Shown: in pieces, positions 1-10,657 of the stretch
Position numbering within the stretch: the stretch's first letter is position 1
How the letters are laid out: each line of letters opens with the position of its first letter
Origin: Cyclospora cayetanensis
Lineage: Eukaryota; Apicomplexa; Conoidasida; Eucoccidiorida; Eimeriidae
DNA length: 64,000 nt
Reading direction: 5' to 3'
NCBI RefSeq assembly: GCF_002999335.1
Contig: NW_020312081.1
Span: forward strand, 186,001-250,000
Translations under genes and position numbers: made by a program
The notes under the pieces: model-generated
Databases searched by the model: none
Seen by the model: only the letters and a program-made list of their open reading frames with translations
What the model was told of the DNA's origin: nothing

Positions 1-2675
1 AAGAGCGCCCTTGCTACATACTCTGCAGCAGAAGCAACAGCTAGCGCGGCCGACACCCAAAGAGAAGAAGCCGCAACAGTGAGAAGGGATGGATATCCGT
101 CGATATAGGTGCACTGAAGGGCTTGCCTGCTGCTGCTTGCTGCGGTTGCTGCTGCTGCTGCTGCCGAAACGAACGGCCTAGCCAGCGGGTTGCGCGCTGC
201 TGCCGCAGCAAACGCCTGCACTCGGGGCAGCTTGCATAGGGAGCGGCAACCAGCAGCGGCTGCTGTCGCAGCGGCAGCAAGCCCCCGCGCTGCTGCCGCT
301 GTTGCTGCTGCAGCAACGGCTGCACACCGCAGGACCAGCCGTTGTGGCATCGAGCGGTGGCGCGAAGCAGCAGCAGCAGAGAGCGCGTCAGCCGCTCGGC
401 TGCTGGCTGCAGCGGGAGAGAGCAGCCGCACGCGTTTAGCAGCGACAGCGCAGTCCTCAAGCCCCCAGAGGGCAGCGGTAGCGGCAGCAGCTGCACTTGC
501 CGCCGCTTGCCGCAGCAACTTCCCGCAGCGCATGAGGAGGGGGTGCCTGCCCGAAGGCTTAGAGCCAAAACCAATAAGGCATCGCAGCCTGCTTGCTGCC
601 GCAGCGGCGGCGCTTGCAGGGCGCTGCAGCAGCAGGGAGACTGCGCCTGAGCAGCAGCGCGTTGCCGCAGCGCGGATGCCTTTAGCGGCTGCTGCAGCTA
701 CTCCCCCTGCAGCGCCTGCTCTTGGCACGTGCTGCTGCTCTTGCTGCTGGGGCAGCAGCAGCAGCAGCAAGCTCACAGAAAACATCTCCGCTGCCGTCTT
801 GGCTTTCCCAAGGAAGGAAACGCCCGTTAGGTGACCCCGGTGTTGCAGCTGCAGCTGCTGCCGCAGCGCCTGCACTGCAACTTCGCGAAGCAGCAGCAGC
901 GACACTGCAGGCTGTAGAAGCCGCAGCAGCGGCAGGCCTGTGCCTACACCGCAGGCTCCGTCTGCAGCAGCGGGGGAAGCGGCGGCAGCAGCAGCAGCAG
1001 TCGTTACATCGCCGAGAGCAGCAACTACGAGTAATTTGTCGGCTACCGCATCCACAGCAGCACCGACAGCCGTGCAGACACCCCAGCGCCGCGCCAACCA
1101 GCCATCCAGCCAATCCGTCGCAGCGGCAGCACTAAATAGGAGACTAGGCACTGCTGCAGTCTGCATCAAATGCAGCTTCTGCTTCCCCCCCCTGGCAGCC
1201 GGAACCCCCCAATACGGCTGCAAGTACAGCAACCCTGCAGCCACGATGCGACAGCACGTTAGACCCCATGGGAGGCTACGACGCAACAGATGCAATTTGC
1301 TGCCGACCGAGGAGCCCGCAACAAACGCTGTGGCTGCTGGTGCTGCTTCGCCTGCAGGAGCTGGCTGGTCCTCTGCAGGAAGCCTCTCTTCCAACTGCCC
1401 TACTGCCTGCTGGTAGCCCTCCTCGCCATGAGCGTTGAACATCTCGTGGTGCGGCGACCAAGAAGCTGCAGCTGACACTTCGGGTGAATCGAGAAAAGCA
1501 CCAGCAGCTGCTGAGGATGCTGAGGACGCACTGTCGGCGCCATCCAAGGCGGGTACTGCAGAAGCTGCTGTTGGGGCTGTAGTGTTTTCTGCTATCGGTG
1601 CTGCAGTATATTCTGCTGGAGGTGCTGTGCTGTATTCTCCTGCTGGTGCTGCAGTATATGCTGCTGGAGGTGCTGTGCTGTATTCTCCTGCTGGTGCTGC
1701 AGTATATGCTGCTGGAGGTGCTGTGCTGTATTCTCCTGCTGGTGCTGCAGTATATGCTGCTGGAGGTGCTGTGCTGTATTCTCCTGCTGGTGCTGCAGTA
1801 TTTTCTGCTGTCACTGCTGTGCTGTATTCTCCTGCTGGTGCCGCAGTATATGCTGCTGGAAATGCTGTGCTGTATTCTCCTGCTGGTGCCGCAGTATATT
1901 CTCCTGCCATTGCTGCAGTGTATTCTGCTGCTGGTGCCGCAGTATATTCTCCTGCCATTGCTGCAGTGTATTCTGCTGCTGGTGCTGCGGCAGTTACGGA
2001 CTGCGCGCCAGGCGCTCCTCCTTCATCTGAAATTGGCACTTCTGCGTTTGCTGCAGCATGCAGCAGCGGCAGCGAACATGGTCTTGAAAGCTCCCGTGTG
2101 CGCTGCAGCCGCCCTTTCTGCGGAGCAGTACATGAAAGGGTTCGCGAGGAACAAGGAGTAGCAGCAAGAGACAGCTGCTGTTGCATGGGCTTGTGAGAGG
2201 TGGGTTCTGCTGCAGGCTTCGCAGCAAAGAGGAACGGGCGGGAGGGCAGCAGAGGCTGTTGGAGCTGCTTTCTACAGCGCAGCACTCTCGCAGCAGCGGC
2301 TGCAGGCTGCTGTGTGGCAGCAGCCAGCGCAAAGAGGAAGAAGCATATCCAAAACCTCGAGCACATTTGGAGTTTGCCGCCTACCCTCCTACCATTGTCT
2401 GCTGCAGCGCTCATTTGCCCGACGCGACGGCTTTCTGTGCATCCCGAAGCTACGCCTGTGGAGGCAGCAGTTGAAGCAGCACCATGCTGCTGGCACTTCA
2501 AGAGCTGCGCGCATGAAGGGGTCCTCCTCCAAGGGTGCTGTGGTAGACGTGTTGCTGCTGGGCCCGTGGAAGAAGCTGCTGTGCAGCAACAGCCAGTGCT
2601 TCTGCCGCCTTGCAAGGACCCCCTCCTGTCTATCGCTGCGGTCGTTACTGGTACACCTTGCTCTTCTAGAAACCG
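1..2675 (-). CDS. Partial Ala/Gln-rich repeat protein, C-terminus beyond left edge
   Basis: On the minus strand one frame is free of stop codons from an in-frame TAG at 2678-2676 down to base 1, about 890 codons. No plus-strand frame is open across this stretch. The first in-frame ATG is at 2414-2412, though an upstream exon could supply the real start; candidate N-terminal coding lies at 2789-3049 on the same strand. The product is dominated by Ala, with runs of Gln, Leu and Ser from GCA/CAG triplets, and carries about nine copies of a Tyr/Pro/Ala motif of the type (G/A)EYTAAPA encoded by 1560-1990. This is the homopolymeric-repeat style of Eimeria proteins. No enzymatic or binding domain is recognisable and no function is proposed. 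CAG-rich DNA has few stops by composition, so the open frame alone is not proof of coding. Confidence 0.5.
1560..1995 (-). repeat. 48-bp tandem array (16-residue repeat)
   Basis: Near-identical 48-bp units run through this interval, each made of two related 24-bp halves. Units in the middle (about 1626-1800) are almost perfect and the right-hand units are diverged. In the open minus-strand frame one unit reads GEYSTAPPAAYTAAPA. In the plus frames it reads as a Gly/Ala/Val/Tyr or a Cys/Leu-rich peptide. Confidence 0.85.
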
Positions 2676-3777
2676 CTATTTGCGTATTATCGGCATCCTT
2701 ACTGCTGCTGGAGGCACTGATACGCAAGTAGCATTTCCTGCTAAGGCGTGTGTGCTGCGCCTCGGGCTGCTGTTGCAGTCGCCGCCTGCTATCCACTGTC
2801 TCGAATGCGACTTGCAGCGTGGGTGTTGAAAATGAACGCGCACACCTGCTGTACAGGCTTTAAATTGAGGGATAGTAGAGGCAGATTTCGTGGTTTCCAG
2901 TTCTGTTTACCATAATTATCACGGAAAACGATGTTCTGCAGAGCCATGAGGCGTTTTCTGCAGCAGCACGTGCCGTTGCGATTTCGGCAGAGGGTAACAA
3001 CACGCCCAGCAGCAGAAAAAGCCCCATGAGCATCAAGCGCGCGGAGCATGCATTCCTACTCCCATGCGGCTACCAAAAAATACAGAAAGAACAACAGCCT
3101 TTTATTTCTCTGTTGGGGCTCTCTCCCCTTGGTCGACGACGCCAGAAGGTGAGAGGTGCAATTCGGGTGCTATACGCACACAGGGTGTAGGCACGAAGTT
3201 GAGTTTCGGCAAAAGACGGCTTGGCGGTTTAGGGTGACTGCGTATTTGGACGGCTGGGTGGAGGCTTATTGCTATGAGTCTTGCTGTACGGTCGGGGAAG
3301 GGGCGTGAGGCGGGGTAGGCGAGCGACGTCGGAAGCCGCCTCTGCGGCAGCTGAACCCTCCTTTCTGCAGCACTTGTTGCACCGTGGGTGTGCAGTGCCC
3401 TCTAAAAATGACGGTGCGGATGGCAGCAGCAATTGCAGCACCAAGGGTAGTCGCATGATCGGATACTTAGGGCTGCTATTGGCCCCACTCTCTAAGTTCC
3501 CGATCATGCGACTACCCTTGAGAAGGGTTTGATTTGCTGTCGGTGGCAACTGCTTCGAGGCAGTGGAGGGGCGGCAGCAAGAGCAGCCTTTAATTTTCCT
3601 TTCCTCCATTTGAAAGCTGATGGCTGAAGGGTTAAGGCTTCCGGTGCTATGCGCGCCTCCCGCCCTCCCCGCTACCTACGGAACCCCACCCAGTGGTGCA
3701 TGACTGGCTTTGATCTTTTGTATGCAAGGGTCTGCCTCCGTTTTTCCGTCGTCTGGTGTGCGCGGTTCAGCCTGAAG
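2676..3777. other. Intergenic or 5' region with candidate upstream exon
   Basis: No convincing complete gene. A minus-strand stretch at 2789-3049 starts with ATG and could be the first exon of the left-edge gene, but no splice pair was fixed. A perfect inverted repeat lies at 3442-3520. Confidence 0.4.
3442..3520. repeat. Perfect 21-bp inverted repeat (hairpin)
   Basis: Bases 3442-3462 and 3500-3520 are exact reverse complements over 21 bp. With a one-base bulge the pairing extends inward (about 3463-3470 against 3491-3499), leaving a loop of about 20 bases. It lies between the minus-strand repeat gene and the plus-strand gene starting at 3778. Confidence 0.9.
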
Positions 3778-5207
3778 ATGATTTTCAAGAACGCCGCGCA
3801 CTTTCGACAGTTCTTTCAGAACTGGAATGGGCGGTGCATGGACCATAAAACCCTAGACCTTCTTTGCAAGAAGTCGTATAAGGTGTATTTCTGCGACCCC
3901 ATTATGGTGAGGCATGCATGCGCATCTTCAGGATTCGCGTGGAGGGGCTGTCAAAAATGAGCGTCATGAAGCATATCATGCCATCACAAACTCCCTCCTA
4001 CCCCCTCCTGTTGCGTTGCAGTACAATTACCTCTTCCTGTCTGCCTTGGCCGTGGGAACTGCAGCTGCCTGCAGCTTTCGACATCTCCTCTTCAATCCAG
4101 ACGTCCAGTAAAACTCAAACCTCGAGCATTTCCACCCACACACCCCCTTCTCCCTCCCCCCCGACGCAGTTCTCGCATCTTTATATTTTAAAATCCCTGT
4201 TTCCACAGAGCCCCTGCCGTTTGAACCTTGCCTGCGGTGTGTGTTTTCAGCTTCCGTCGTGGAGATGCGCGTAAGCTAATCGTCGACCGGTGGCAGAAAA
4301 GTCTGTATTCTCTGCCCTACTTCAATAGCAGACTCAGGTACGGACGAGAGGAGGCGGCTTTTGCTTCATGAGGGCGATGCAGCAAGAGTGGTGAAGCATG
4401 CGCGAAACGGCGCGCGCGCGAACACCTCGGCCCCTCTGCGGGCGGCGCAGAAAACAAGCGCTCATGCATGCATGACGACAACTGAATTCTTTTTGTGTGT
4501 GTCTCAGGAACTACGCAATTTCGTTTGCGAACAGCTGGATCGATAATGAACACGACTTTCAGGGCGATCATCCGTGGGGCGTGCGTCCAGAGAGACGCTT
4601 CAGCTTCGCTCGGTTTCCTCTGACCATGAACCAGCCAAATAAGTAGGCGCAGTTTGCAAGGGGTGTGTGCGTAATATTTGCTGTCCCCTGATCGTGCTTT
4701 TAGAGCGGTGGGCGCGCTTGTTGCAGAGCAACAAAGGGTGCCTCTGAGGTTCTTCTTCGCCCGCGTGCAGGTACTTTGTGGACGACCCATGCTACGAGGA
4801 ACGCAGCCATGCTGCTCGTGAAAAGTACTTCAAGGCAAGTCGTCACGCAGGAGCGGTGATTGTGTAAACCCTGGGCGGCCCTTAGCGCCAGTCTCGGCAC
4901 AGTGCTCTGAGCGCACGCCATCACCAAACCGACACGCTTACACGAACTGAACCTGGCAAACGAGGACAGACCGCAGTTTTGAAGCGGAGCGGCTCCTTCT
5001 CGGCGCGAGAGGTCCACTGCAGATGGTCGTGAAGCACCGCAACTTGGCGAATCATGAGGTGTATGCATGCTGCCGAGGGGTGGGACGCGGAGCCTGTGCG
5101 TGCAACGGCTTTGCATCTTTAGATTATACATGCCTGTGTGCGGCTCGTCTCAGGAGATCGGGTACTACAACGTGAGAGAGGAGCAAGAAGAGCAAGAAGA
5201 GGAATAA
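3778..5207 (+). CDS. 184-residue single-pass membrane protein, six exons
   Basis: Exons 3778-3906, 4022-4107, 4251-4337, 4508-4642, 4771-4834 and 5154-5207 join in phase to 184 codons plus TAA. Four introns are GT-AG. The fifth begins GCAAGT after AAG, a classical GC-AG intron. The start is the ATG just before the conserved-looking N-terminal segment; upstream in-frame ATGs exist. Residues 1-43 are basic and aromatic. Residues 44-62 (beginning YNYLFLSALAVGTAA) form one hydrophobic helix. The rest is soluble and rich in Arg, Asp and aromatic residues, ending in a Glu/Gln tail. I do not recognise the family. The layout (short N-terminus, one helix, charged aromatic C-terminus) resembles accessory subunits of mitochondrial inner-membrane complexes, but that is a guess. 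The exon joins are more certain than any function. Confidence 0.72.
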
Positions 5208-5779
5208 ACACAAGAACCCGTGGACCGTGGACCCTGCTTTTCAGCGTTAAACCTGTAATGCAAGTTTCTGGCTTTGAGACAACCGTATAACCTCTCCTTC
5301 CCTCCCAAAGCCAGGCACAGTCAAATCCTTTGGGGGCATAGGGGAAAGCGTGTACGTTGAAACCTGCCTTTAAATGGCAAGTCCTCGTGACTTCAGAGAG
5401 GCTGAAGAGCATCCAGCCCGGAACTTCTTCAGCAGGATTTTGGCCTCGCAAAGAGCACGCGGCTTGCTTAGGCTAATCAATCTTAGGGCATGCATGTATA
5501 TATACATATATATATTTATACATGTATGCGCTTACGCGTCAGACCGCAGTCAGAGAGGATTAGGAAGTACCGGCATTTTAGGGTACGAGAGGAAGAGAGA
5601 GGCTGTGATGTAGACAGAACGGGGGGAAGGAAGGCGCTGCAGAGCTAAAGGCGGATCGTTTAGGCAGCAGTTGATGCCTCCTTGCAAGGGTGCAGGCAAG
5701 GAAGCAGGTTGTGAAGGACGCATGCGGCGCGCCAAGCTACATCTGACCACTTCGTACTGCTCTTGACACATTCCCTCCA
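5208..5779. other. Intergenic
   Basis: Downstream of the 184-residue gene. It holds an AT dinucleotide tract at 5491-5527 flanked by CATG motifs and no supported gene. Confidence 0.6.
5491..5527. repeat. AT-rich microsatellite
   Basis: Alternating TA/TATA sequence, partly palindromic, bordered on both sides by CATGTA-type motifs. Confidence 0.8.
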
Positions 5780-8700
5780 ATTTTGTTGATGAACTTACTA
5801 ATACTCTGTCTGCTCGTACATCTTATATATTGCAGACTAGCTCTACCACGGTTAGGATTCGCCTTTGTGTGCTTGTACAGTGTACCCCACATGCAGCAGA
5901 CAGTTAATACTGCGAATGCTTGGAGGGTGTGCCCATGCACACCCTAGCTGTAATGTGACCTCATACGGAGGACTCTGAGAAGATCGGGCAGGGGGAAGCA
6001 GGACTTTTATCAGAGAACTTTAAGTTTCCTTTCATAAAGTTCTATCAAATCTGGAGAGAGATTCCCTCCGGAAATAGAAGCATCGGAGGGATTGCTCCAG
6101 TTGATGGCACCGCATGGTGCGATGCTGCTGCATCGCACCGCAATTCCTAGTATCCTAAAATACGCCCACTTCGTCTCCGATGATCCTGGTACAGTGGGTG
6201 CCTCAACTAAGCAAGGCAGAGCATCCCTGAGGAAGGCTCAGCTGTACAGTAAGACAAGACGGTGTTGGCCATGTATCCCGCATTCCCAGCTTTGTAATTG
6301 CTCATTTCTTAGTAATGCGATTCAAATGTCTACCAAAGGAAAGTAGGAATTAGCAGATATTATGGAAAAGCTCGTGGATGTGCTCAATGTGGACGAGCTC
6401 CCAGAAGGATGGCCACCCGTGGTCGTCCGGCGCATCGTAATCTCCTGATCAGTTCCAAACTATGTTCCACGGTACGAAATGCTCTCATAAAATCAAGAGG
6501 ACATCAAGCGTCGAGCGTATGATTTTGTTGAAAAAGGCAACATGCAGGAATCTACCAGCCTTTTGAACAAAACTCCGTATTCATGCCGAAATAACGACAG
6601 TTGTCGCACGTGCGACAACCTTGATCGCTTGACAAACATGAATGCGATTTACAAGCTCATGTTGCCTTGTGTTAGTGCTTTACGTGACAAAACTACAAAG
6701 ATCAACAGCCTCCTCGGGATTTGATTGCACAGATGCTTTCGTAAATCTTGGCTCACCCCAATGTCAGACAAGATGACACCACACATGTGCATTCGCAAAC
6801 TAGGATATACCTGCATGCCAGTTAAACTTGTTAGCTCTTCAGCCGGACTGCAACCGCAGTAGTCGGGATTTTAACGAGCCCATAAACGAAGGGCTGATTG
6901 CTGCCTAAGTGGAGGAGGCCTCAGGATTCAGCCGAAATCTTTAAGAACACCTACAGCACATACAGTGTGCTCCTACGGGAAAAACACCGTTATGCGAAGG
7001 CAGGCAAATATTTGTATTTTATGATAAATAATAATAGTTGCTGGGTCTTCTTGTTTTGCTGCACAAACAGCAAGATTCTGCAACAATTGAATCTGCCAGC
7101 GCGTGGCCTTTACCTTTTCTCACCCCGAAGGATTTAATGAAGTGATATGGTCTGCATAGTATGACCGATAGTTCATTCCTGTATGTTCTTGGATGCATGT
7201 TTCTTTAACTGATTAGCTTGGGAAATGTAGTCTATGATTTGGATAGCGGAGACTGACGCCGCAACAAGAACATTTATGAGCCGTTTAACAACTCCTACAG
7301 TACTCACACTGCCCAGTTATGCGTGTAGTTTCGTTCCAATAGCCGATATTAATGATGCAGCTGCGGATGCTATTCTATCCCTACAAATGACGGGGCCAAA
7401 ACACCAAGATATTGCTTGGTGCTCTTTTTGCTGCGTCGAAACCAAGCAGCAGTAGCCAGTGAGACGAAGGAACAGTACGAGGCGTGATGGGGCGTTTAAA
7501 GTGCTGCATTTTGCTTTCCAGACTTACCGTGACTCTTTGAGGTACCATATAAACATGTGTCAGGACTTTAACAACCAGAGAGGTAGGCGCTGATTGAAGA
7601 ACTTCGATTGAAGCCTGCACATGGTGATCCGGGGTAAGATGCGAACCGTAGCACAGGACGCATTCAGAAAGCAGCTAATGTATGAGTGATTCTCGAGAGG
7701 GGCAAGCACGGAATTATGATCAGCGGTGGCCAGCTGTGTGTTCCGAGCCTGGAGATTTGTTCATGGTGGATCGGCAGGCTTTATGAGATGCACAGAAGGT
7801 GAGCAGACGATAAACTTATGGCCAGGTAGCTAGGACCGTTTGCGTTTTTCTCCAGAATTAGTGCTTTTCCTCAGTCAATCGCCTTCCCTTGTAATTTGGA
7901 GGTAGCGTATAACTACTATATTGCATAGCAATGAAGCTTCAAAACGTTTCCTTAGCATTCGCAGACTGTGCCGCCCAGGCAGATGACTCATGTGGACTGA
8001 GAATTATCGACAGGGAGCCGTAGAAGTGCTGGCATGTACGACTATCGAGCGCCAAGAATACACTTGACGATAGCTTTTAGTGAAGCGGGGTGGGGAATGC
8101 CAGTCTCAGTGATCGGCCGAGGAGCAGTTGCAGGTTTCGTTGGTTGTGGTAAGATCTGCAGCTCTGTTTGGCTGACAGCGCTCGTCACCATGAATTAGAA
8201 ACCTCGCATCTCTTCGTAACTGTCCTCCCCCAGCGCAGGCTCCTCCTCGAGTGGCTACCTTGAACTATGGGCACAGCTTAATAGCTCCAGGTGTTTCAAC
8301 GAAAGTTTCCCATTGTGCCGCACTCATGTTGGTTTGGTCTCTTGTTCGTTCTTCGCGAGGGTGTGTTTCTTTCTTCAATTCAGTCTCTTTTTACCAGTTG
8401 GTTAGCATTTTACGCTTATCATCGCAGTGCTGTTGTGTTTCTGTGTGCCTGGAGAGTAGTGATAGGGTAGGAACTCTTTTGCCATCCTGCACGCTGTTCG
8501 CCTCATCAGACGAATCTGGAATACGAGGGCATACGCTAGAGAGGGGGAAAAGATGCAGCTGGTTGAACTACACCTAGCAACCTCCTAGTGCACTAATTAT
8601 ATCCAATTAGAAATTGGTAAATAATTGGCTCTTTGACTATTTCAATATTTGCTGTAGAACACTGTTAGCTTGATCCAAGAAGATTTAATGCAGTGGGCAT

Positions 8701-8850
8701 GTGCTATATTTGTTATGTATAACTAGCAGTGAATGCGCAGAGTGAATTGATAGTACAGCTACGCGCACCCTAGCTGCTTCCCCTTCGTCATATCGGAACT
8801 CTCAGTGATGCGAGCAGGGGCGACCCCGAGGGAGCTCTTTTCAGAAAGCA
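5780..8850 (+). mobile_element. Degenerate Ty3/gypsy-type LTR element
   Basis: LTR-like sequence at about 5780-6000 contains the family core caccctagctg (ends 5950), and a related LTR-like copy lies at about 8580-8850 (core at 8766-8776). The interior is heavily mutated. Bases 6180-6270 align by eye with the region before the reverse transcriptase in the copy at 44.7 kb. Bases 7690-7830 encode a broken integrase C-terminus (EPGDLFMVDRQAL, then stops), homologous to 47.2-47.4 kb and 17.9-18.1 kb. Bases 7920-8310 are the post-integrase segment shared with 18.13-18.53 kb. No intact reading frame remains. Boundaries are approximate. Confidence 0.6.
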
Positions 8851-9239
8851 CCCAATAACTTTTAGTAAATTTGTGTCGACTCTAAAGAAGATTGTGTGCC
8901 TACGGAGACCCTAGATGAAGGGCCACAGTGTGTCTGCTCTCGAAGGAGTCACGGCCCAATGGCGTGGAAAGGAGAGCGAGGGGAAGGCTGGGCACGCCAA
9001 AATATTAACACAGTGCATGACAGAAAAGGACGGACGGAAAGCGCCAATGGATGGTTTCTCTGCTGGGTTACCGTTAAGGAAATGCAGCTTCTAAGCGGTC
9101 TCTGGCAATTCTATTTCACACGTGTCTTTCCAGTGTAGTTCTCTTAGTCTGGAACAATCCATATTAGATAGCTGCAGGGGTGCACCTACCTTCAGACTCA
9201 ATGCAAACTTGATGGAAAATTATCGAGTGTTTCTAAAAG

Positions 9240-9500
9240 GAGCTCCCTCATGCCCCTGCCCACAACCCTCGAAATTTCTACTTGACTAGCGAGCAACAGC
9301 TAGGGTGTGCGTATCTTCACCCTAGAAGGACTTCGAGCATTCACAACTAAAGTTGCATGTAGCATCTACAGCAGATGCCCACAACATTGCTACTTCTTGT
9401 ATAGAGCTAACAATGCTCTGCAATACCTAAGATATACGAGCACACAAACCAACTTGTCAATTGTTCACTAATCCCTAATTAAATGAACTAATTTAGTAGA
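9240..9500 (-). mobile_element. LTR-like fragment, reverse orientation
   Basis: The reverse complement of this stretch matches the LTR-like copies at 5.78 and 8.58 kb: an ATTGCAG stretch, then GAATGCTCGAAG, then the core caccctagctg (here as its complement near 9298-9308). It is probably a solo or truncated LTR. Confidence 0.5.
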
Positions 9501-10657
9501 AAGTGCCTACTTGTAGTTTAGCACGCTACACTGTAGGTTTTCTTTCCGTCTGCCTGTGTGGGTTATTGGGCTGGAACGCGCGGCTTCAAGCGCCTCCCAT
9601 GCAGCCACCAGGGAGAAAAACACTCTAGCACCCTGAAATATACCTTTTGTGTGTGTACAGAGCTCTGCTGTATATGCCCATGAGTTCATCTGGCGGGAGG
9701 GTCCCCTGGTACGGCTTCGGTTTAAGATACATGTGTAAAACACATTAGCTTTTGAAAGGGCAAGGGAAGCGGATTTTGCATATGCCACAGCCCATTTATA
9801 CTCTAGAACTGAGGAAAGGTACATTGTGTGTCACCATTTCCATCCATCCCCTCGCTTCGAGCAAAGACAAACGACTTCGAGGTGCATGATTGGGCTCGGC
9901 ATTTCCTGCCTATTTATGGCTGTCTTCGGCCTTCTCAGCCATCAGAGAGATTCCAAATGTGCAAATAAGAAGCACATTTGGGGGTAGATCTCGATAATCG
10001 CGCACTGAGGCGGAAGCACATACCCGATACTGCTGCTGCTATCTGCCGGCAATGAAGGCGGCGGGACGGATAGCCGCACGAGAATCTCACTAAATGGCCA
10101 AAACACCTCCTTAATACGCAGCACGTAACTTATTCCACCTAATACTACTTGATCCAACAAGTAAGAACAAGAAGCAGAGTGGTATTTAGACGGGCAGGCG
10201 CCTCTTCCAGCACCTCTAAATGCTTGCTGCGATTTCTGTTGCAGTGATAGTGTACGAGCCCCGTATCCACAGGAGAAGCAGCAGGCTCTTTGTGGCTAAG
10301 TATTTCGTTTCTTTGTTTCCATTTATATAGACACCTTTCTTTCTCCCTCCTCTAACTGAAAAGGATTTAGGGTGTAGGATTTATGGTTAATTTCTTGCGC
10401 ATTTCCTCCTCCCCTGCCCCGCTCCTTCTTCTGCTTCCAGTTTCTCTTCGACTCTTCCTAGCCCTTCCTCTCCTTCCTTAGTCCTTAGGATAAGGCGTCA
10501 CAGCCTTCCTTCTTCCCCGCACATTGAGATTGCGCATCCCTCTGGCGTCCACCTTTCAGTTGTGCCTTGCGCGTTTCTTCCTGCCGCCTCCGCAGGAGCT
10601 ATCTAGCCGAAAAGGCCCTCTTGAGAGATTCTTTGCGACACACGCACATCTCGGAAA
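9501..10657. other. Intergenic and 5' flank of KH gene
   Basis: No supported gene. From about 10320 to 10650 the plus strand is strongly pyrimidine-rich (CTTCC/TCCTC tracts), as expected for the promoter and 5' UTR region of the KH gene that follows. Confidence 0.5.

Noticed and set aside
190..2196. Plus-strand open frames through the CAG-rich left end (Ala-rich at 190-834, 940-1416 and 1435-2196; Cys/Leu-rich at 1598-2161)
   Set aside because: They are interrupted by stops between segments and need unsupported introns, while one minus-strand frame is open across the whole region. They are probably shadows of the repeat composition.
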